A stretch of 64,000 bases of DNA from Acinetobacter shaoyimingii (GTDB taxonomy: Bacteria; Pseudomonadota; Gammaproteobacteria; Pseudomonadales; Moraxellaceae), in NCBI RefSeq assembly GCF_011578045.1, contig NZ_CP049801.1, positions 3,286,001 to 3,350,000 on the forward strand. The letters run 5' to 3'. Positions within the stretch are counted from its first letter, which is position 1; each line of letters opens with the position of its first letter. The notes below the pieces were generated by a model. That model worked only from the letters and a program-made list of their open reading frames with translations, was not told the DNA's origin and made no database searches. A program made the position numbers and the translations under genes. This document shows positions 41,535 to 50,928 of the stretch, piece after piece.

Positions 41535-43118
41535 TCATTCATCCTTTTCTTCAATAGGGACAATATGCACTTTCTCAATTTTATGCCCTTCCATCGTCAT
41601 GACTTCAAAGATATATCCTTCTGCTTCAAACTTTTCACCATTTTCAGGCAAATGTCCTAAATGGAATAAGATATAACCTGAAAGCGTTGAGTATTCTTCA
41701 GATTCATCGACCAAATCACGATCGAGCAATAATGAAATATGGCGAATATCGGTTGAACCTTCCAAAATGAGTGAACCATCTTCTAAACTTTCAGCAGCAG
41801 CATCCAGCTCAGTTTCATTTGGAAATTCTCCAGCAATCGCTTCTAAGATATCAATAGGCGTTGCAATACCTTCTATTGAACCATATTCATTAAGTACAAT
41901 TGCCATCTGTAATGGTGCTTGACGGAGTTGTTCCATCACCATCAATACTTGTGCACTTTCATGCACAATTACGGGTTCACGCAGATGCTTTTCAAAGTTG
42001 AACTGACCATATTCAATATAATCATTCAGTACATTGTGCGTGAGCACCACACCAGCAATATTATCCAATTCACCGCGAGCCACAATCAAGCGTGAGTGTT
42101 TCATCGATAACAACTGAGATTTGACTGTTTCTAAGTCATCATCAAGATCGATCCATTCCAACTCTGGTCGCGGCGTCATCACCGATTTTACAGGACGTTC
42201 TGAAAGTCCTAAAACGCCTTGCACCATGACACTTTGATATGCACCATTTTCGGTATCAAAGATTTCATCTGCCAGAGCTTGCGTTGCGAGCACATCTTCA
42301 GATTGGTTGTTTTGACCTTCATTTGAAGCGCTATTTTTACCCCCCAACATTCGCATGACTGCAGATGCTGTACGGTATCGCAAATCATTGGTCGTGACCG
42401 TTTTTTCTTGATTACGGCGCATCAATTGATTTAAGAACTCAATCATCACTGAGAAACCAATCGCCGCGTACAAGTAGCTCTTCGGAATATGGAAACCTAA
42501 GCCTTCAACAATGAGTGAGAAACCAATCATCATTAAGAAACATAAACACAATATGACGACTGTCGGGTGTTTGCTGACAAATTCCATCAATGCTTTAGAT
42601 GCCCAAAGCATGATACCAACAGCAATCACAACAGCGATCATCATCACGGACAATTCTTTGACCATGCCGACTGCAGTGATCACGCTGTCCAATGAGAACA
42701 CCGCATCTAGCACCACAATCTGAACAATCACCATCCAGAACGCAGCATGTACACCATTGTCCTCTTTGACCATGGGCTTACTTTCAAGGCGTTCATGGAG
42801 TTCCATGGTGCCTTTCATCAGCAAGAACACACCACCAACAATCAAGATGAGATCTCGAACAGAGAAAGGATGATCGAAAACAGAAAATATCGGTTGAGTC
42901 AGTGTGACGATCCACGCAATGGATGCCAACAGAATCAAACGCATGCCTAATGCAAGCAACAGACCGACCACTCGTGCTTTACTGCGTTGTTCAGGTGGAA
43001 GTTTTTCTGCCAGAATTGCAATAAAAACGAGGTTATCAATACCTAAGACAATTTCGAGAACAATGAGCGTAGCCAAACCCACCCAAGCTGATGGGTCAGA
43101 CATCCATTCAAGAATCAT
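41535..43118 (-). CDS. TerC-CBS-CorC fusion membrane protein
   Basis: A 527-residue inner-membrane protein. The N-terminal TerC domain (about 1-225) has the acidic membrane motifs [12 protein letters not shown] and [10 protein letters not shown], likely cation sites. A CBS pair (about 310-430) and a CorC/HlyC C-terminal domain (about 440-520) follow. TerC relatives are linked to manganese or calcium export; the substrate here is not shown. A 41-codon ORF overlaps its start by 4 bp. GGAG lies 9 bp before the ATG. Confidence 0.88.
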   Translation of the reverse strand: MILEWMSDPSAWVGLATLIVLEIVLGIDNLVFIAILAEKLPPEQRSKARVVGLLLALGMRLILLASIAWIVTLTQPIFSVFDHPFSVRDLILIVGGVFLLMKGTMELHERLESKPMVKEDNGVHAAFWMVIVQIVVLDAVFSLDSVITAVGMVKELSVMMIAVVIAVGIMLWASKALMEFVSKHPTVVILCLCFLMMIGFSLIVEGLGFHIPKSYLYAAIGFSVMIEFLNQLMRRNQEKTVTTNDLRYRTASAVMRMLGGKNSASNEGQNNQSEDVLATQALADEIFDTENGAYQSVMVQGVLGLSERPVKSVMTPRPELEWIDLDDDLETVKSQLLSMKHSRLIVARGELDNIAGVVLTHNVLNDYIEYGQFNFEKHLREPVIVHESAQVLMVMEQLRQAPLQMAIVLNEYGSIEGIATPIDILEAIAGEFPNETELDAAAESLEDGSLILEGSTDIRHISLLLDRDLVDESEEYSTLSGYILFHLGHLPENGEKFEAEGYIFEVMTMEGHKIEKVHIVPIEEKDE

Positions 43119-43240
43119 GCGTTTTGCTCCGGAAGATCAACACTCACCGTCTGAGCATTACTACAATACGTATTGGAGTTATTATTAAAAGCTGTTATTT
43201 CAAAAGAGTATAAATTGGGGGGCTGACTCTCACTACTCAT
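43115..43240 (-). CDS. putative 41-codon upstream ORF coupled to terC-like gene
   Basis: Open frame [15 protein letters not shown]... of 41 codons whose TGA overlaps the downstream ATG (ATGA), the arrangement of coupled genes. It has no membrane segment and no known family; it is Asn/Ser-rich with one cysteine. The ribosome-binding site is weak. It may be a leader peptide controlling the transporter or a chance ORF. The rest of the 339-bp gap to 43457 shows no clear riboswitch. Confidence 0.4.
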   Translation of the reverse strand: MSSESQPPNLYSFEITAFNNNSNTYCSNAQTVSVDLPEQNA

Positions 43241-43457
43241 ATAGGTTCATTTGTTGTCAAACATAGCTCCAGTATAGGTAAGAATTTGGACAAATTCACT
43301 CTTTTTTTAATTGCAAAAAGATGATTTTTTTCAATATAGTTAGCTTTAAATCAACCTGTATTTCTGTATTTTTTTAATTTTTACATACAGTTGTCATTAT
43401 TCTTGCTTAGATTAAAGGTATACAATGAAAGGTAAATATGCAGGTAAAGAATAATTT

Positions 43458-44153
43458 ATGAATAATGAAATTTCAGATCTAATCCACACCAATCAATCTT
43501 CCAACACAACGACAAAACATCATCCAGATTCAGTCACGATTAAAAATACACAAACAACGCAATCGTCAAATCAAGTACACAAAGCCACACAAACCTTAGT
43601 TGCGCTGTATTGTGGCTCTCGACCTGGGAATAATCCCATTTATAAAGAAAAAGCCATTCAGTTGGCGAAAGGAATTGCTCATCGTGGTTTTGGCATCGTG
43701 TATGGAGGAGCCAGTATCGGACTGATGGGGCAAGTTGCAGATACAGTGATTCAAACAGGTGGTGAAGTTGTAGGTGTCATCCCTGAATTTATGCTGGATT
43801 ATGAAATTGCACATAGCACGCTCACTGAGTTACATGTGGTTGAAACCATGCATCAACGTAAAGCGATGATGGCAGATCGTGCCAGTGCTTTTGTTGCATT
43901 ACCCGGTGGTTTAGGGACTTTTGAAGAAATTCTTGAAATTGCCACGTGGGGACAACTGAATCAGCATCAAAAACCGATGATTATTTATAATGTAAATGGC
44001 TTTTATAATGCGCTCATCGCTCAACTTGATCATGCTGTTGCAGAAGGTTTCTTGCCCCCTCAACATCGTGCAAAATTAATTATTTGTGATCAAGCTGACC
44101 AAATTTACAGTGTGATTCACAATTTAAAACACCCGAAAAATATGGTGGTTTAA
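43458..44153 (+). CDS. LOG family protein (Rossmann fold nucleotide hydrolase)
   Basis: A 231-residue enzyme of the LOG/TIGR00730 family; characterised members release the base from nucleoside 5'-monophosphates (cytokinin-activating type). Motifs: YCGSRPG near 51-57, GGASIGLMG near 83-91, MHQRKAMM near 131 and the signature PGGLGTFEE near 149-157. The first 42 residues are a polar extension rich in Thr/Gln/Asn, not seen in typical members. Confidence 0.86.
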   Translation: MNNEISDLIHTNQSSNTTTKHHPDSVTIKNTQTTQSSNQVHKATQTLVALYCGSRPGNNPIYKEKAIQLAKGIAHRGFGIVYGGASIGLMGQVADTVIQTGGEVVGVIPEFMLDYEIAHSTLTELHVVETMHQRKAMMADRASAFVALPGGLGTFEEILEIATWGQLNQHQKPMIIYNVNGFYNALIAQLDHAVAEGFLPPQHRAKLIICDQADQIYSVIHNLKHPKNMVV

Positions 44154-44184
44154 TCCATTTATATCCCACCATATAAATACACTT

Positions 44185-44225
44185 AAGAAGGTCTATACGT
44201 TTATGTCTAGATCTTCTTTTTTTAC
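44185..44225 (+). terminator. intrinsic terminator after LOG gene
   Basis: Stem AAGAAGGTCTA (44185-44195) / TAGATCTTCTT (44208-44218) with one G-T pair, followed by seven Ts. Confidence 0.72.
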
Positions 44226-44226
44226 G

Positions 44227-44418
44227 TTAAGACAGATAAATCATTAAAAGTAAAATGACAAAGACAATGAGTAAAAAATAAAAAATAAAGAATCACAAAA
44301 CTTTCGCTTTTTGTAGCTGAACATGATTTCGTGCCTCTGTTCCAAATATAATGCGATATTTTTTTCCAGTTCTTTCTTCCATAAATATAAGTATTAAAAT
44401 CAAGGTGATTTTGACCAT
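44227..44418 (-). pseudogene. possible small membrane-protein ORF with in-frame TGA
   Basis: Minus-strand frame MVKITLILILIF... continues through MEERTGKKYRIIF... to KAKVL, meets TGA at 44293-44295, then resumes in frame as a 21-residue hydrophobic segment (FFIFYFLLIV...) ending at TAA. One nonsense change would explain the break. It occupies part of the 525-bp gap 44154-44678, where no convincing intact gene is seen. Confidence 0.3.
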
Positions 44419-44678
44419 TTTTTATTCACCAGATCTTGATAAAAATAATAATTGACCAAGCTAAAACAGATCTGGCTGAGCAGTATACATCCGAACATCA
44501 CCATAAAATTGACGCTCTCCAAGTCCAAATCATCTTCCTGATCTGGTTGTTGCCCAGAAAACCATCAAATTCTTTTTATACATTGAAATCAAAATTTATT
44601 TTCAAAACTTTGTTACAACCTTTTTTAGAATCATCCTTTAAACTATAGATAAATCAAGTAGAAGCTTTCCAGACTGCA

Positions 44679-46070
44679 ATGAACGAAACCCCGACCCATC
44701 AGCCCTTACAACCTCAATTCCGTTTGTTGGTGTTTTTGGTATCCATTGGTTTTTTCATGCAAGGTTTAGACACCACCATTATCAACACTGCTTTACCTGC
44801 GATTGCACATAGTTTAAATGAAGACCCACTAAATATGCACAGCGTGGTCGTCGCCTATGTACTCTCAGTAGCAGCTTGTATTCCCTTAAGTGGCTGGCTT
44901 GCAGATCGGTTTGGGGTGAGAAATACATTTTTTTCAGCCATCGTTATTTTTACCATCGCTTCATTAGGCTGTGCTTTTTCAGGAAGCTTAAATCAGCTTT
45001 TATTTTTCCGAGTTATTCAAGGCATTGGTGGAGCGTTGCTCCTTCCTGTCGGTCGTTTGGCCATGTTGAAAATTATTCCACGGACACAGTTTTTAGCAGC
45101 CATGAGTTTAATGAGTCTGGCAGGTCTAATTGGGCCATTGATCGGTCCGACTTTAGGTGGATGGCTGGTCACCTATATGAGTTGGCACTGGATTTTTTTA
45201 ATCAATCTGCCGATGGGAATTTTGGGCGTTTTGGTCACTCTAAAAGCCATGCAAAATGTGAAAGAAATAGATGTCAAAAAATTTGATCTTTCAGGTTTTA
45301 TATTACTGGTGGTGTCGATGGTGGGGCTGTCTTTAGGCATCGAAAACTTTTCAAATCCACAACATCCAACATGGTTCAGTATTGCACTTATGGGGACAGG
45401 TATAATCACCGCAATTATCTATGCCTTTCATGCTCATACCCATCAAAATGCCTTATTTCGCAGTAAATTATTTAAAAACAAAATTTATAGCATCGGGATT
45501 ATTGGTAATTTTTTTGCCCGTCTAGGCGGTAATGCTCTACCATTTCTGATTCCACTGATGCTGCAAGTGGCATTTCATTTCGACCCATTCGTTGCAGGAT
45601 TACTCATGATTCCGACGGTTTTGGGTTCACTTGCTTCTAAACCCCTTGTACGTCCAATCATTCAGAAATTTGGTTATCGTCAAGTCTTGTTAGTGAATAG
45701 CTTATTGGTTGGGGTTTGTATTGCCAGTTTTGCGCTCACTTCGGCGGACACACCCATTTGGGCGCGCGCAATTCACTTCTTTATCTTCGGGGTTTTAAAC
45801 TCGATGCAATTTGTATCGATGAATACGCTAACGCTGAAAGACCTTCCTCAACAAGATGCCAGCAGTGGTAACAGTTTCTTGTCGATGATCATGATGCTAT
45901 CCATGAGTATAGGTGTAGCTTTGGCAGGTACGCTGGTCAATCTATTCACCTCATACTTTGGTGAAGCTCAAATCAGTTCGGCATTTCATCTGACCTTATT
46001 ATGTCTAGGCAGCATTAACATTATTACTGCTTTTATTTTTTGGCAAATTCCGAAAAACACTGCGGTCTAA
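44679..46070 (+). CDS. DHA2-type MFS multidrug transporter
   Basis: Drug:H+ antiporter of the 14-segment EmrB/QacA class, 463 residues. Motifs: QGLDTTIINTALPAIAHSL near 24-42 (motif D1), GWLADRFGVRNT (motif A), RVIQGIGGALLLPVGR (motif B) and GPLIGPTLGGWL (motif C). No membrane-fusion (EmrA-like) partner is adjacent. Substrate unknown. Confidence 0.87.
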   Translation: MNETPTHQPLQPQFRLLVFLVSIGFFMQGLDTTIINTALPAIAHSLNEDPLNMHSVVVAYVLSVAACIPLSGWLADRFGVRNTFFSAIVIFTIASLGCAFSGSLNQLLFFRVIQGIGGALLLPVGRLAMLKIIPRTQFLAAMSLMSLAGLIGPLIGPTLGGWLVTYMSWHWIFLINLPMGILGVLVTLKAMQNVKEIDVKKFDLSGFILLVVSMVGLSLGIENFSNPQHPTWFSIALMGTGIITAIIYAFHAHTHQNALFRSKLFKNKIYSIGIIGNFFARLGGNALPFLIPLMLQVAFHFDPFVAGLLMIPTVLGSLASKPLVRPIIQKFGYRQVLLVNSLLVGVCIASFALTSADTPIWARAIHFFIFGVLNSMQFVSMNTLTLKDLPQQDASSGNSFLSMIMMLSMSIGVALAGTLVNLFTSYFGEAQISSAFHLTLLCLGSINIITAFIFWQIPKNTAV

Positions 46071-46156
46071 GGGGTAACGTTTGTTTACGAGTCATCCGTG
46101 GTTTGCACTGTTAAATCACGTTATGATGAAGCAAGTCCAAGCGTTTCATTTTACTT

Positions 46157-46924
46157 ATGTCTTCTAAATCACAGCGTCGGCATCGAAAGTATTTAGCGAT
46201 ATGCCTTGGCATTGCGTGTATATCTGCTGTGATGATTGGTCTATTTCTTTTTGCCCATCCCTTTGCCAGAGCTAAAACCTACCCAATTCAGGGTTTTGAT
46301 GCATCACACCATCAACACAATATTCAATGGAAAAAGATTTCGCCAAAACAATACAAATTTGTGTATTTAAAAGCGACCGAAGGTGGTGATTATCAGGATG
46401 ATAAATTTCAGGATTATTGGTTAGAAGCACGCGAACAAGGCTTTTTAGTGGGTGCTTATCACTTTTATCGTTTATGCCGTGAAGGTGAAATCCAAGCGCA
46501 AAACTTTATTCAAACCGTTCCCAATAAAGCAGATGCTCTACCACCAGTGATCGATCTGGAATATGACAGTAAATGCATTAATCATTTCACCAAAGAACGA
46601 CTTTTGAAGGAAATTCAAATCGTGCATGATCGCCTACATCAGCATTATGGCAAACAACCGATTTTTTATATTTCCAAATCTTTTTATAACATTGTATTGG
46701 CTGGGCAATTCGAAAATACCCCGCTTTGGGTACGTGAGTATCACGGCGAGCCTAAACTCAAGAACAATCCGAAATGGTTATTCTGGCAACAGACCAATCA
46801 AGGTAAAATTAAAGGAATTTCAACCACTGTCGATTTAAATGTTTTTAACGGTAATGAAGAAGATTGGCAAAACTTTTTAAAGCAAAATCACATTTCCAAT
46901 CTCGCTCAAGCATCAACAAAATAG
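46157..46924 (+). CDS. GH25 family lysozyme-like protein
   Basis: Glycoside hydrolase family 25 muramidase of 255 residues. An N-terminal membrane anchor (about 12-35) precedes a TIM-barrel starting QGFDASHHQHNIQW, with the catalytic-type acid motif VIDLEYD near 134-140. It could act in cell-wall remodelling or against neighbours. 86 bp after the MFS gene, so its own promoter is possible. Confidence 0.87.
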   Translation: MSSKSQRRHRKYLAICLGIACISAVMIGLFLFAHPFARAKTYPIQGFDASHHQHNIQWKKISPKQYKFVYLKATEGGDYQDDKFQDYWLEAREQGFLVGAYHFYRLCREGEIQAQNFIQTVPNKADALPPVIDLEYDSKCINHFTKERLLKEIQIVHDRLHQHYGKQPIFYISKSFYNIVLAGQFENTPLWVREYHGEPKLKNNPKWLFWQQTNQGKIKGISTTVDLNVFNGNEEDWQNFLKQNHISNLAQASTK

Positions 46925-47033
46925 TGTGTCATCACATGACGTTAATCTTATGCAGAAAAGTCTGAACAGATTTGAAATTGAAAAAAATCATTTACACTAT
47001 AAAACACTAGAAAATGACCTGTAGTTCTAAGCT

Positions 47034-48089
47034 ATGAGAAAAATCATACATATTGATATGGATGCTTTTTATGCATCGGTGGAACTACTTGAGCGTCCTG
47101 AACTCAAACATTTACCTGTAGTGATCTCTTCACACCATCCTCGTGCTGTGATTGCTGCTGCCTCCTACCCTGCTCGTGCCTTTGGTTTACGCTCTGCAAT
47201 GTCCATGTCACAAGCCAAGAAACTCTGCCCACAAGTGGTGGTGATCGAACCTAATTTTGTCAAATACCAAGAAGTGTCCGCACAGATTCACGAAATTTTT
47301 CAGCAATATACCACCATTATAGAGCCACTATCCTTAGATGAAGCTTATTTGGATGTGACTGAAAATTTAAAGCATTTACCCAGTGCAACTGACGTTGCTA
47401 TGCATATCCGTGAAGATATTTTCCAAGCCACAGGTATCACTGCTTCGGCAGGTGTGGCACCAAATAAATTTTTAGCCAAAATTGCTTCTGACTGGAACAA
47501 GCCCAATGGCATATGTGTCGTCAAACCCCATCAAGTACACAGCTTTATTCAAGATTTAGAACTCAAAAAAATTCCAGGTGTCGGCAAAGTCACACAAGAA
47601 AAACTCAAAGCCTTGCAATTGAACACTTTAGGAGATTTACAACAGATTGAAGAAGCTGTGCTGATTCATCATTTTGGCAAATATGGCAAACAACTTTTTT
47701 TATATGCTCAAGGCATTGACGAAAGACCTGTACAATCAGAACGGCAACGCCAGCAAATTTCAAAAGAAACCACTTTTGACCAAGACTTTACTTTGCTGGA
47801 GTGTGAAAGCTATTGGGCAAATCTCATTGAACGGGTTTGGGCTAATTTGACCCGAAAACAATTGCAAGCTCGGGGTGTCACGGTCAAATTAAAATTGAAA
47901 AACTTTCAGGTATTACAGCACAGCAAAAGCTTTAAAAATCCATTGAAATCTGAACATGAAATTCAACAGGTTTTACAATTGCTGCTCTCTGAAATGCAAG
48001 TTCCATCGCATTATGAATTTCGTTTGATTGGGATTGGTGTGTATCAGTTGTCAGAAGCTGAAGATGAATCACAACTTTCACTTTGGTAA
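47034..48089 (+). CDS. dinB: DNA polymerase IV
   Basis: Y-family translesion polymerase of 351 residues. Catalytic motifs [11 protein letters not shown] (6-16) and SLDEAYLDV near 102-110; little-finger domain at about 240-345. It ends QLSLW, which resembles a beta-clamp-binding motif. No LexA-type site was recognised upstream; Acinetobacter lacks canonical LexA. Confidence 0.95.
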   Translation: MRKIIHIDMDAFYASVELLERPELKHLPVVISSHHPRAVIAAASYPARAFGLRSAMSMSQAKKLCPQVVVIEPNFVKYQEVSAQIHEIFQQYTTIIEPLSLDEAYLDVTENLKHLPSATDVAMHIREDIFQATGITASAGVAPNKFLAKIASDWNKPNGICVVKPHQVHSFIQDLELKKIPGVGKVTQEKLKALQLNTLGDLQQIEEAVLIHHFGKYGKQLFLYAQGIDERPVQSERQRQQISKETTFDQDFTLLECESYWANLIERVWANLTRKQLQARGVTVKLKLKNFQVLQHSKSFKNPLKSEHEIQQVLQLLLSEMQVPSHYEFRLIGIGVYQLSEAEDESQLSLW

Positions 48090-48103
48090 ATGGCCTTAAC
48101 TCT

Positions 48104-48173
48104 ATTCTTTTAGCTCAATTCTTTTAGCTCAATTCTTATAGCCCAATCTTTTTATAGACAGTCTTTAAGCTCA
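48104..48173. repeat. degenerate 14-bp tandem repeat after dinB
   Basis: ATTCTTTTAGCTCA at 48104-48117 is repeated exactly at 48118-48131, then as ATTCTTATAGCCCA (48132-48145), then as more diverged copies to 48173. About five units. Such short arrays arise by replication slippage. Confidence 0.75.
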
Positions 48174-48293
48174 GTCTAAGAATCGATGTTAAAGATAGAA
48201 TCGATAGAAGAGATTATTTTTTAATCAAAAGGATAATACCTTAAGAAAAAATACACCATTTCCAACACAATTTAGAGTAATCTAATCCGCGCT

Positions 48294-48413
48294 GTACATT
48301 ACCCTTGTACGAGCTGAGATGTGGAAAGCGACCTGCTTTTGACATAACCGTCCTGTAATTGGCGTGACGATCCAATCCGAATATTACAGGGCCCTCTGAT
48401 CGATATCTCGGGC
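48294..48413 (+). ncRNA. possible structured 5' leader of MFS gene
   Basis: Four successive hairpins precede the next start codon: GTAC/GTAC (48294-48310), AAAGC/GCTTT (48325-48339), CCTGTAAT/ATTACAGG (48352-48390) enclosing TTGG/CCAA (48359-48375), and GCCC/GGGC (48391-48413). The last ends 9 nt before the ATG, where no ordinary ribosome site is seen. This suggests a cis-regulatory RNA, but I match it to no known riboswitch class. Confidence 0.4.
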
Positions 48414-48422
48414 GAATCAAGT

Positions 48423-49745
48423 ATGCATAGCGCATCTGCAACATCAAAAAATCAAGAACAACAGTACATTCAACGTGCACGAAAAGCAGCACTCAGTAGC
48501 TTCATTGGCGCTGTTGTCGATTGGTACGATTTCCTGCTGTATGGCATTGTTGCCGCACTCATCTTTAAAGATCAATTTTTCCCAAGCATTGCCCCCAGTA
48601 TGGGAACCTTAGCTGCACTCGCAACTTTTGGTGTCGGATTCTTATTTCGTCCACTTGGCGGTGTCGTCTTTGGTCATTTTGGCGATCGCATTGGTCGTAA
48701 AAAGATGCTGGTTCTAACCGTCCTGTTAATGGGAATTGCCACAGTCGGTATTGGACTGTTACCTAATTTTTCGTCCATAGGATGGTGGGCACCTGTGTTA
48801 TTGGTCACTTTAAGAGCCATTCAAGGTTTCGCTGTAGGCGGTGAATGGGGTGGCGCAGCATTAATGGCCGTTGAAAACGCACCACAAGGCAAAAAAGCCC
48901 TTTATAGCAGTGGCGTACAAATCGGTTACGGTGTCGGACTAGTGCTTGCGACTGGTGCTGTATCATTAGTGCTGATGATATTTGGTGAAAGTGCTTTTGC
49001 AGAATGGGCATGGCGCATTCCTTTTATTGCCAGTGCAATTTTACTCTTCACTGCCTTTTGGATTCGTCGTGGACAAGAGGAATCACAAGAGTTTATTGAA
49101 CAAGTGGTTGAAGCGAAAGATCAACCGAAAAAACTCCCCATTTTGCAAGCCATTTCAGAACATCCAAAAGCCTTCTTATACATTATTGCATTACGTCTCA
49201 CTGAACTATTGACCATGTATTTGGTCACCAACTTTGCGCTGAATTATTCCACCAATAACTTGTGTATGGATAAACAGTTTTTCCTTAATATTGCCCTGAT
49301 GGTTGGTGCAATCAGCTGTTTCAGTATTCCATTTTTTGCATGGATTTCTGACAAAATCACCCATAAAAGCATGTGTGTAGTCGGTGGTCTGATTGGCGCA
49401 ATGTCTGCCTTTCCATTCTTTATGGCAATGGATGCACAAAATACATGGCTCATTATTCTCTTTGCCATTTTGCTGGCCAATGTCGCACACGATATGGTAG
49501 TCAGTGTGCATCAACCGATTTTTTCTTCCCTGTTTGGTACATCATATCGCTATAGTGGTGCGGGTGTAGGCTATCAGGTTGCCAGTATTGTCGGGGGTGG
49601 TTTCACACCTATGATTGCCGCAGCATTGGTGATATGGGGCAATGGATCTTGGCAATATGTCGCGCTTTATCTGGTTGTGGGCTGTTTTATCACGGCGCTG
49701 GTAGCCGCAATCATGCCGAATACTACACAAGAAAAAACAATTTAA
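48423..49745 (+). CDS. MFS transporter, metabolite:H+ symporter (MHS) family
   Basis: Twelve-segment carrier of 440 residues. MHS-family patterns: IGAVVDWYDFLLYG near 27-40, GGVVFGHFGDRIGRKKML near 79-96 and RAIQGFAVGGEWGGAALMAVE near 127. Relatives import organic acids, shikimate or betaine. The gene stands alone between a structured leader and a terminator. Substrate unknown. Confidence 0.87.
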   Translation: MHSASATSKNQEQQYIQRARKAALSSFIGAVVDWYDFLLYGIVAALIFKDQFFPSIAPSMGTLAALATFGVGFLFRPLGGVVFGHFGDRIGRKKMLVLTVLLMGIATVGIGLLPNFSSIGWWAPVLLVTLRAIQGFAVGGEWGGAALMAVENAPQGKKALYSSGVQIGYGVGLVLATGAVSLVLMIFGESAFAEWAWRIPFIASAILLFTAFWIRRGQEESQEFIEQVVEAKDQPKKLPILQAISEHPKAFLYIIALRLTELLTMYLVTNFALNYSTNNLCMDKQFFLNIALMVGAISCFSIPFFAWISDKITHKSMCVVGGLIGAMSAFPFFMAMDAQNTWLIILFAILLANVAHDMVVSVHQPIFSSLFGTSYRYSGAGVGYQVASIVGGGFTPMIAAALVIWGNGSWQYVALYLVVGCFITALVAAIMPNTTQEKTI

Positions 49746-49767
49746 ACCTGCAAACTAGCTGCCATAT

Positions 49768-49800
49768 AAGCAAGTGATTTTTCGTTCGCTTGCTTTTTTT
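49768..49800 (+). terminator. intrinsic terminator after MHS transporter
   Basis: Stem AAGCAAG (49768-49774) / CTTGCTT (49789-49795), extended inward by a few pairs, followed by a T-run. Confidence 0.82.
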
Positions 49801-49840
49801 ATTTCATTTAGAATGATGCTCATAACATCAATAGAACTGT

Positions 49841-50420
49841 GTGATGAATAATAAGAAACAGATTTTATGCGTTGAAGATGATGCTGCGATTCTCATGCCT
49901 TTACACTATGCCTTGGAACGTGAAGATTGGCAAGTCACGTGGGCAAATACGGGAACGCAAGCCATTCGACTGGCTTTAGAACAAGAATTTGATTTTATTA
50001 TTTTAGATGTCGGACTCCCTGACATCAATGGTTTTGATGTCTGCAAAAAATCCGTCAAGTGAAGCACACGCCCCTGTTATTTCTAACTGCCCGAGATGAT
50101 GAAATCGATCGCATCATTGGCTTAGAAATTGGCGCAGATGATTATTGTCCAAAACCCTTTAGTTCACGTGAAATTGTGTCTCGGATTAAAGCCATTTGGC
50201 GACGCATGGAACGACATTCATTAGGTCATGATGTTTCAGTTGATACATCATCACAAGTCAAAAATTCTGTTGCATCGCCATCTGTTTGGCATTGTGTCTA
50301 AACCAATTGCGAAACTTACATATCCATTTTTTAAATTTAGGTAATTTAATTGTTTGCCCTGAACAACGTTGTTTTTTTATTTTTCGACATAAACGTCTGA
50401 TTCGAATTGAAAACTACAAA
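49841..50420 (+). pseudogene. creB: broken response regulator (CreB-like)
   Basis: Two overlapping reading frames together form one receiver domain: ILCVEDDA and FIILDVGLPDINGFDVC in 49841-50062, then HTPLLFLTARDDEID...PKPFSSREIV in 50059-50301. Adding one A to the six-A run at 50045-50050 joins them (KKIRQVKHTP). After about 50230 the winged-helix domain is unrecognisable; a third frame still shows a fragment near 50310-50420. No sensor kinase follows. A recent homopolymer deletion plus older decay is inferred. CreB is the nearest guess. Confidence 0.75.
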
Positions 50421-50497
50421 TGATCATCATCAAGTACATTTGCACAGTCACAATCTTCACGTAAACTCAAATCATCTAAAAAATGAAGAGAAATGAC

Positions 50498-50851
50498 ATG
50501 GCTGTACAACGCCTTCACGTATCCAAACGCTTTTCAGAAATTGCAATTTCAGGAAATTTGGTTCATCTGGCAGGTCAATTGGCTTCAGATACAAGTCTAG
50601 ATATCAAAGGTCAAACACAACAAACTTTCGATATTATTGATCAATTTCTTGCAGATGCTGGAACTGATAAAAGTCATATTATGTCTGTGACCATTTATTT
50701 AAAAGACATTGAAAAAGATTATGCTGCTTTTAATGAAGTGTGGGATGCATGGGTTTCAGACATTGAAGCACTGCCTAGAACCTGCGTTGAAGCGAAACTC
50801 TATGACCCAAGTGTGTTGGTTGAACTCACTGTCGTGGCCATCAAACCATAA
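50498..50851 (+). CDS. RidA family protein
   Basis: Small trimeric enzyme of 117 residues of the Rid (YjgF/YER057c) family; RidA hydrolyses reactive enamine/imine intermediates from amino-acid metabolism. Family features: GNLVHLAGQLA near 19-29 and the active-site arginine in LPRTCVEAKLY. Start at ATG 50498, with GAAGAG 7 bp upstream; the ATG at 50483 would overlap that site. It may belong to a Rid subgroup other than RidA. Confidence 0.87.
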   Translation: MAVQRLHVSKRFSEIAISGNLVHLAGQLASDTSLDIKGQTQQTFDIIDQFLADAGTDKSHIMSVTIYLKDIEKDYAAFNEVWDAWVSDIEALPRTCVEAKLYDPSVLVELTVVAIKP

Positions 50852-50883
50852 TGACATTGAATAAAAAATTAAATTGAGTCAAA

Positions 50884-50916
50884 AAAATGGGCATATTTAA
50901 ATGCCCATTTTATTTT
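50884..50916. terminator. bidirectional terminator after ridA-like gene
   Basis: Eleven-bp arms AAAATGGGCAT / ATGCCCATTTT (50884-50894, 50901-50911). Confidence 0.85.
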
Positions 50917-50928
50917 AGCCAGATGTCA

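Noticed and set aside
43119..43457. Manganese (yybP-ykoY) riboswitch before the TerC gene
   Set aside because: The conserved loops could not be found on the relevant strand.
44436..44648. 70-codon plus-strand ORF
   Set aside because: TTG start, no ribosome site, mixed composition without domain features.
48241..48422. TPP riboswitch (GCTGAGAT is present)
   Set aside because: The second conserved block with the CTGG...CCAG hairpin and its fixed loop is absent, and the downstream gene is not a thiamine gene.
48241..48492. Minus-strand ORF across the structured leader
   Set aside because: Overlaps the transporter start and has no recognisable domain; more likely a by-product of the leader sequence.
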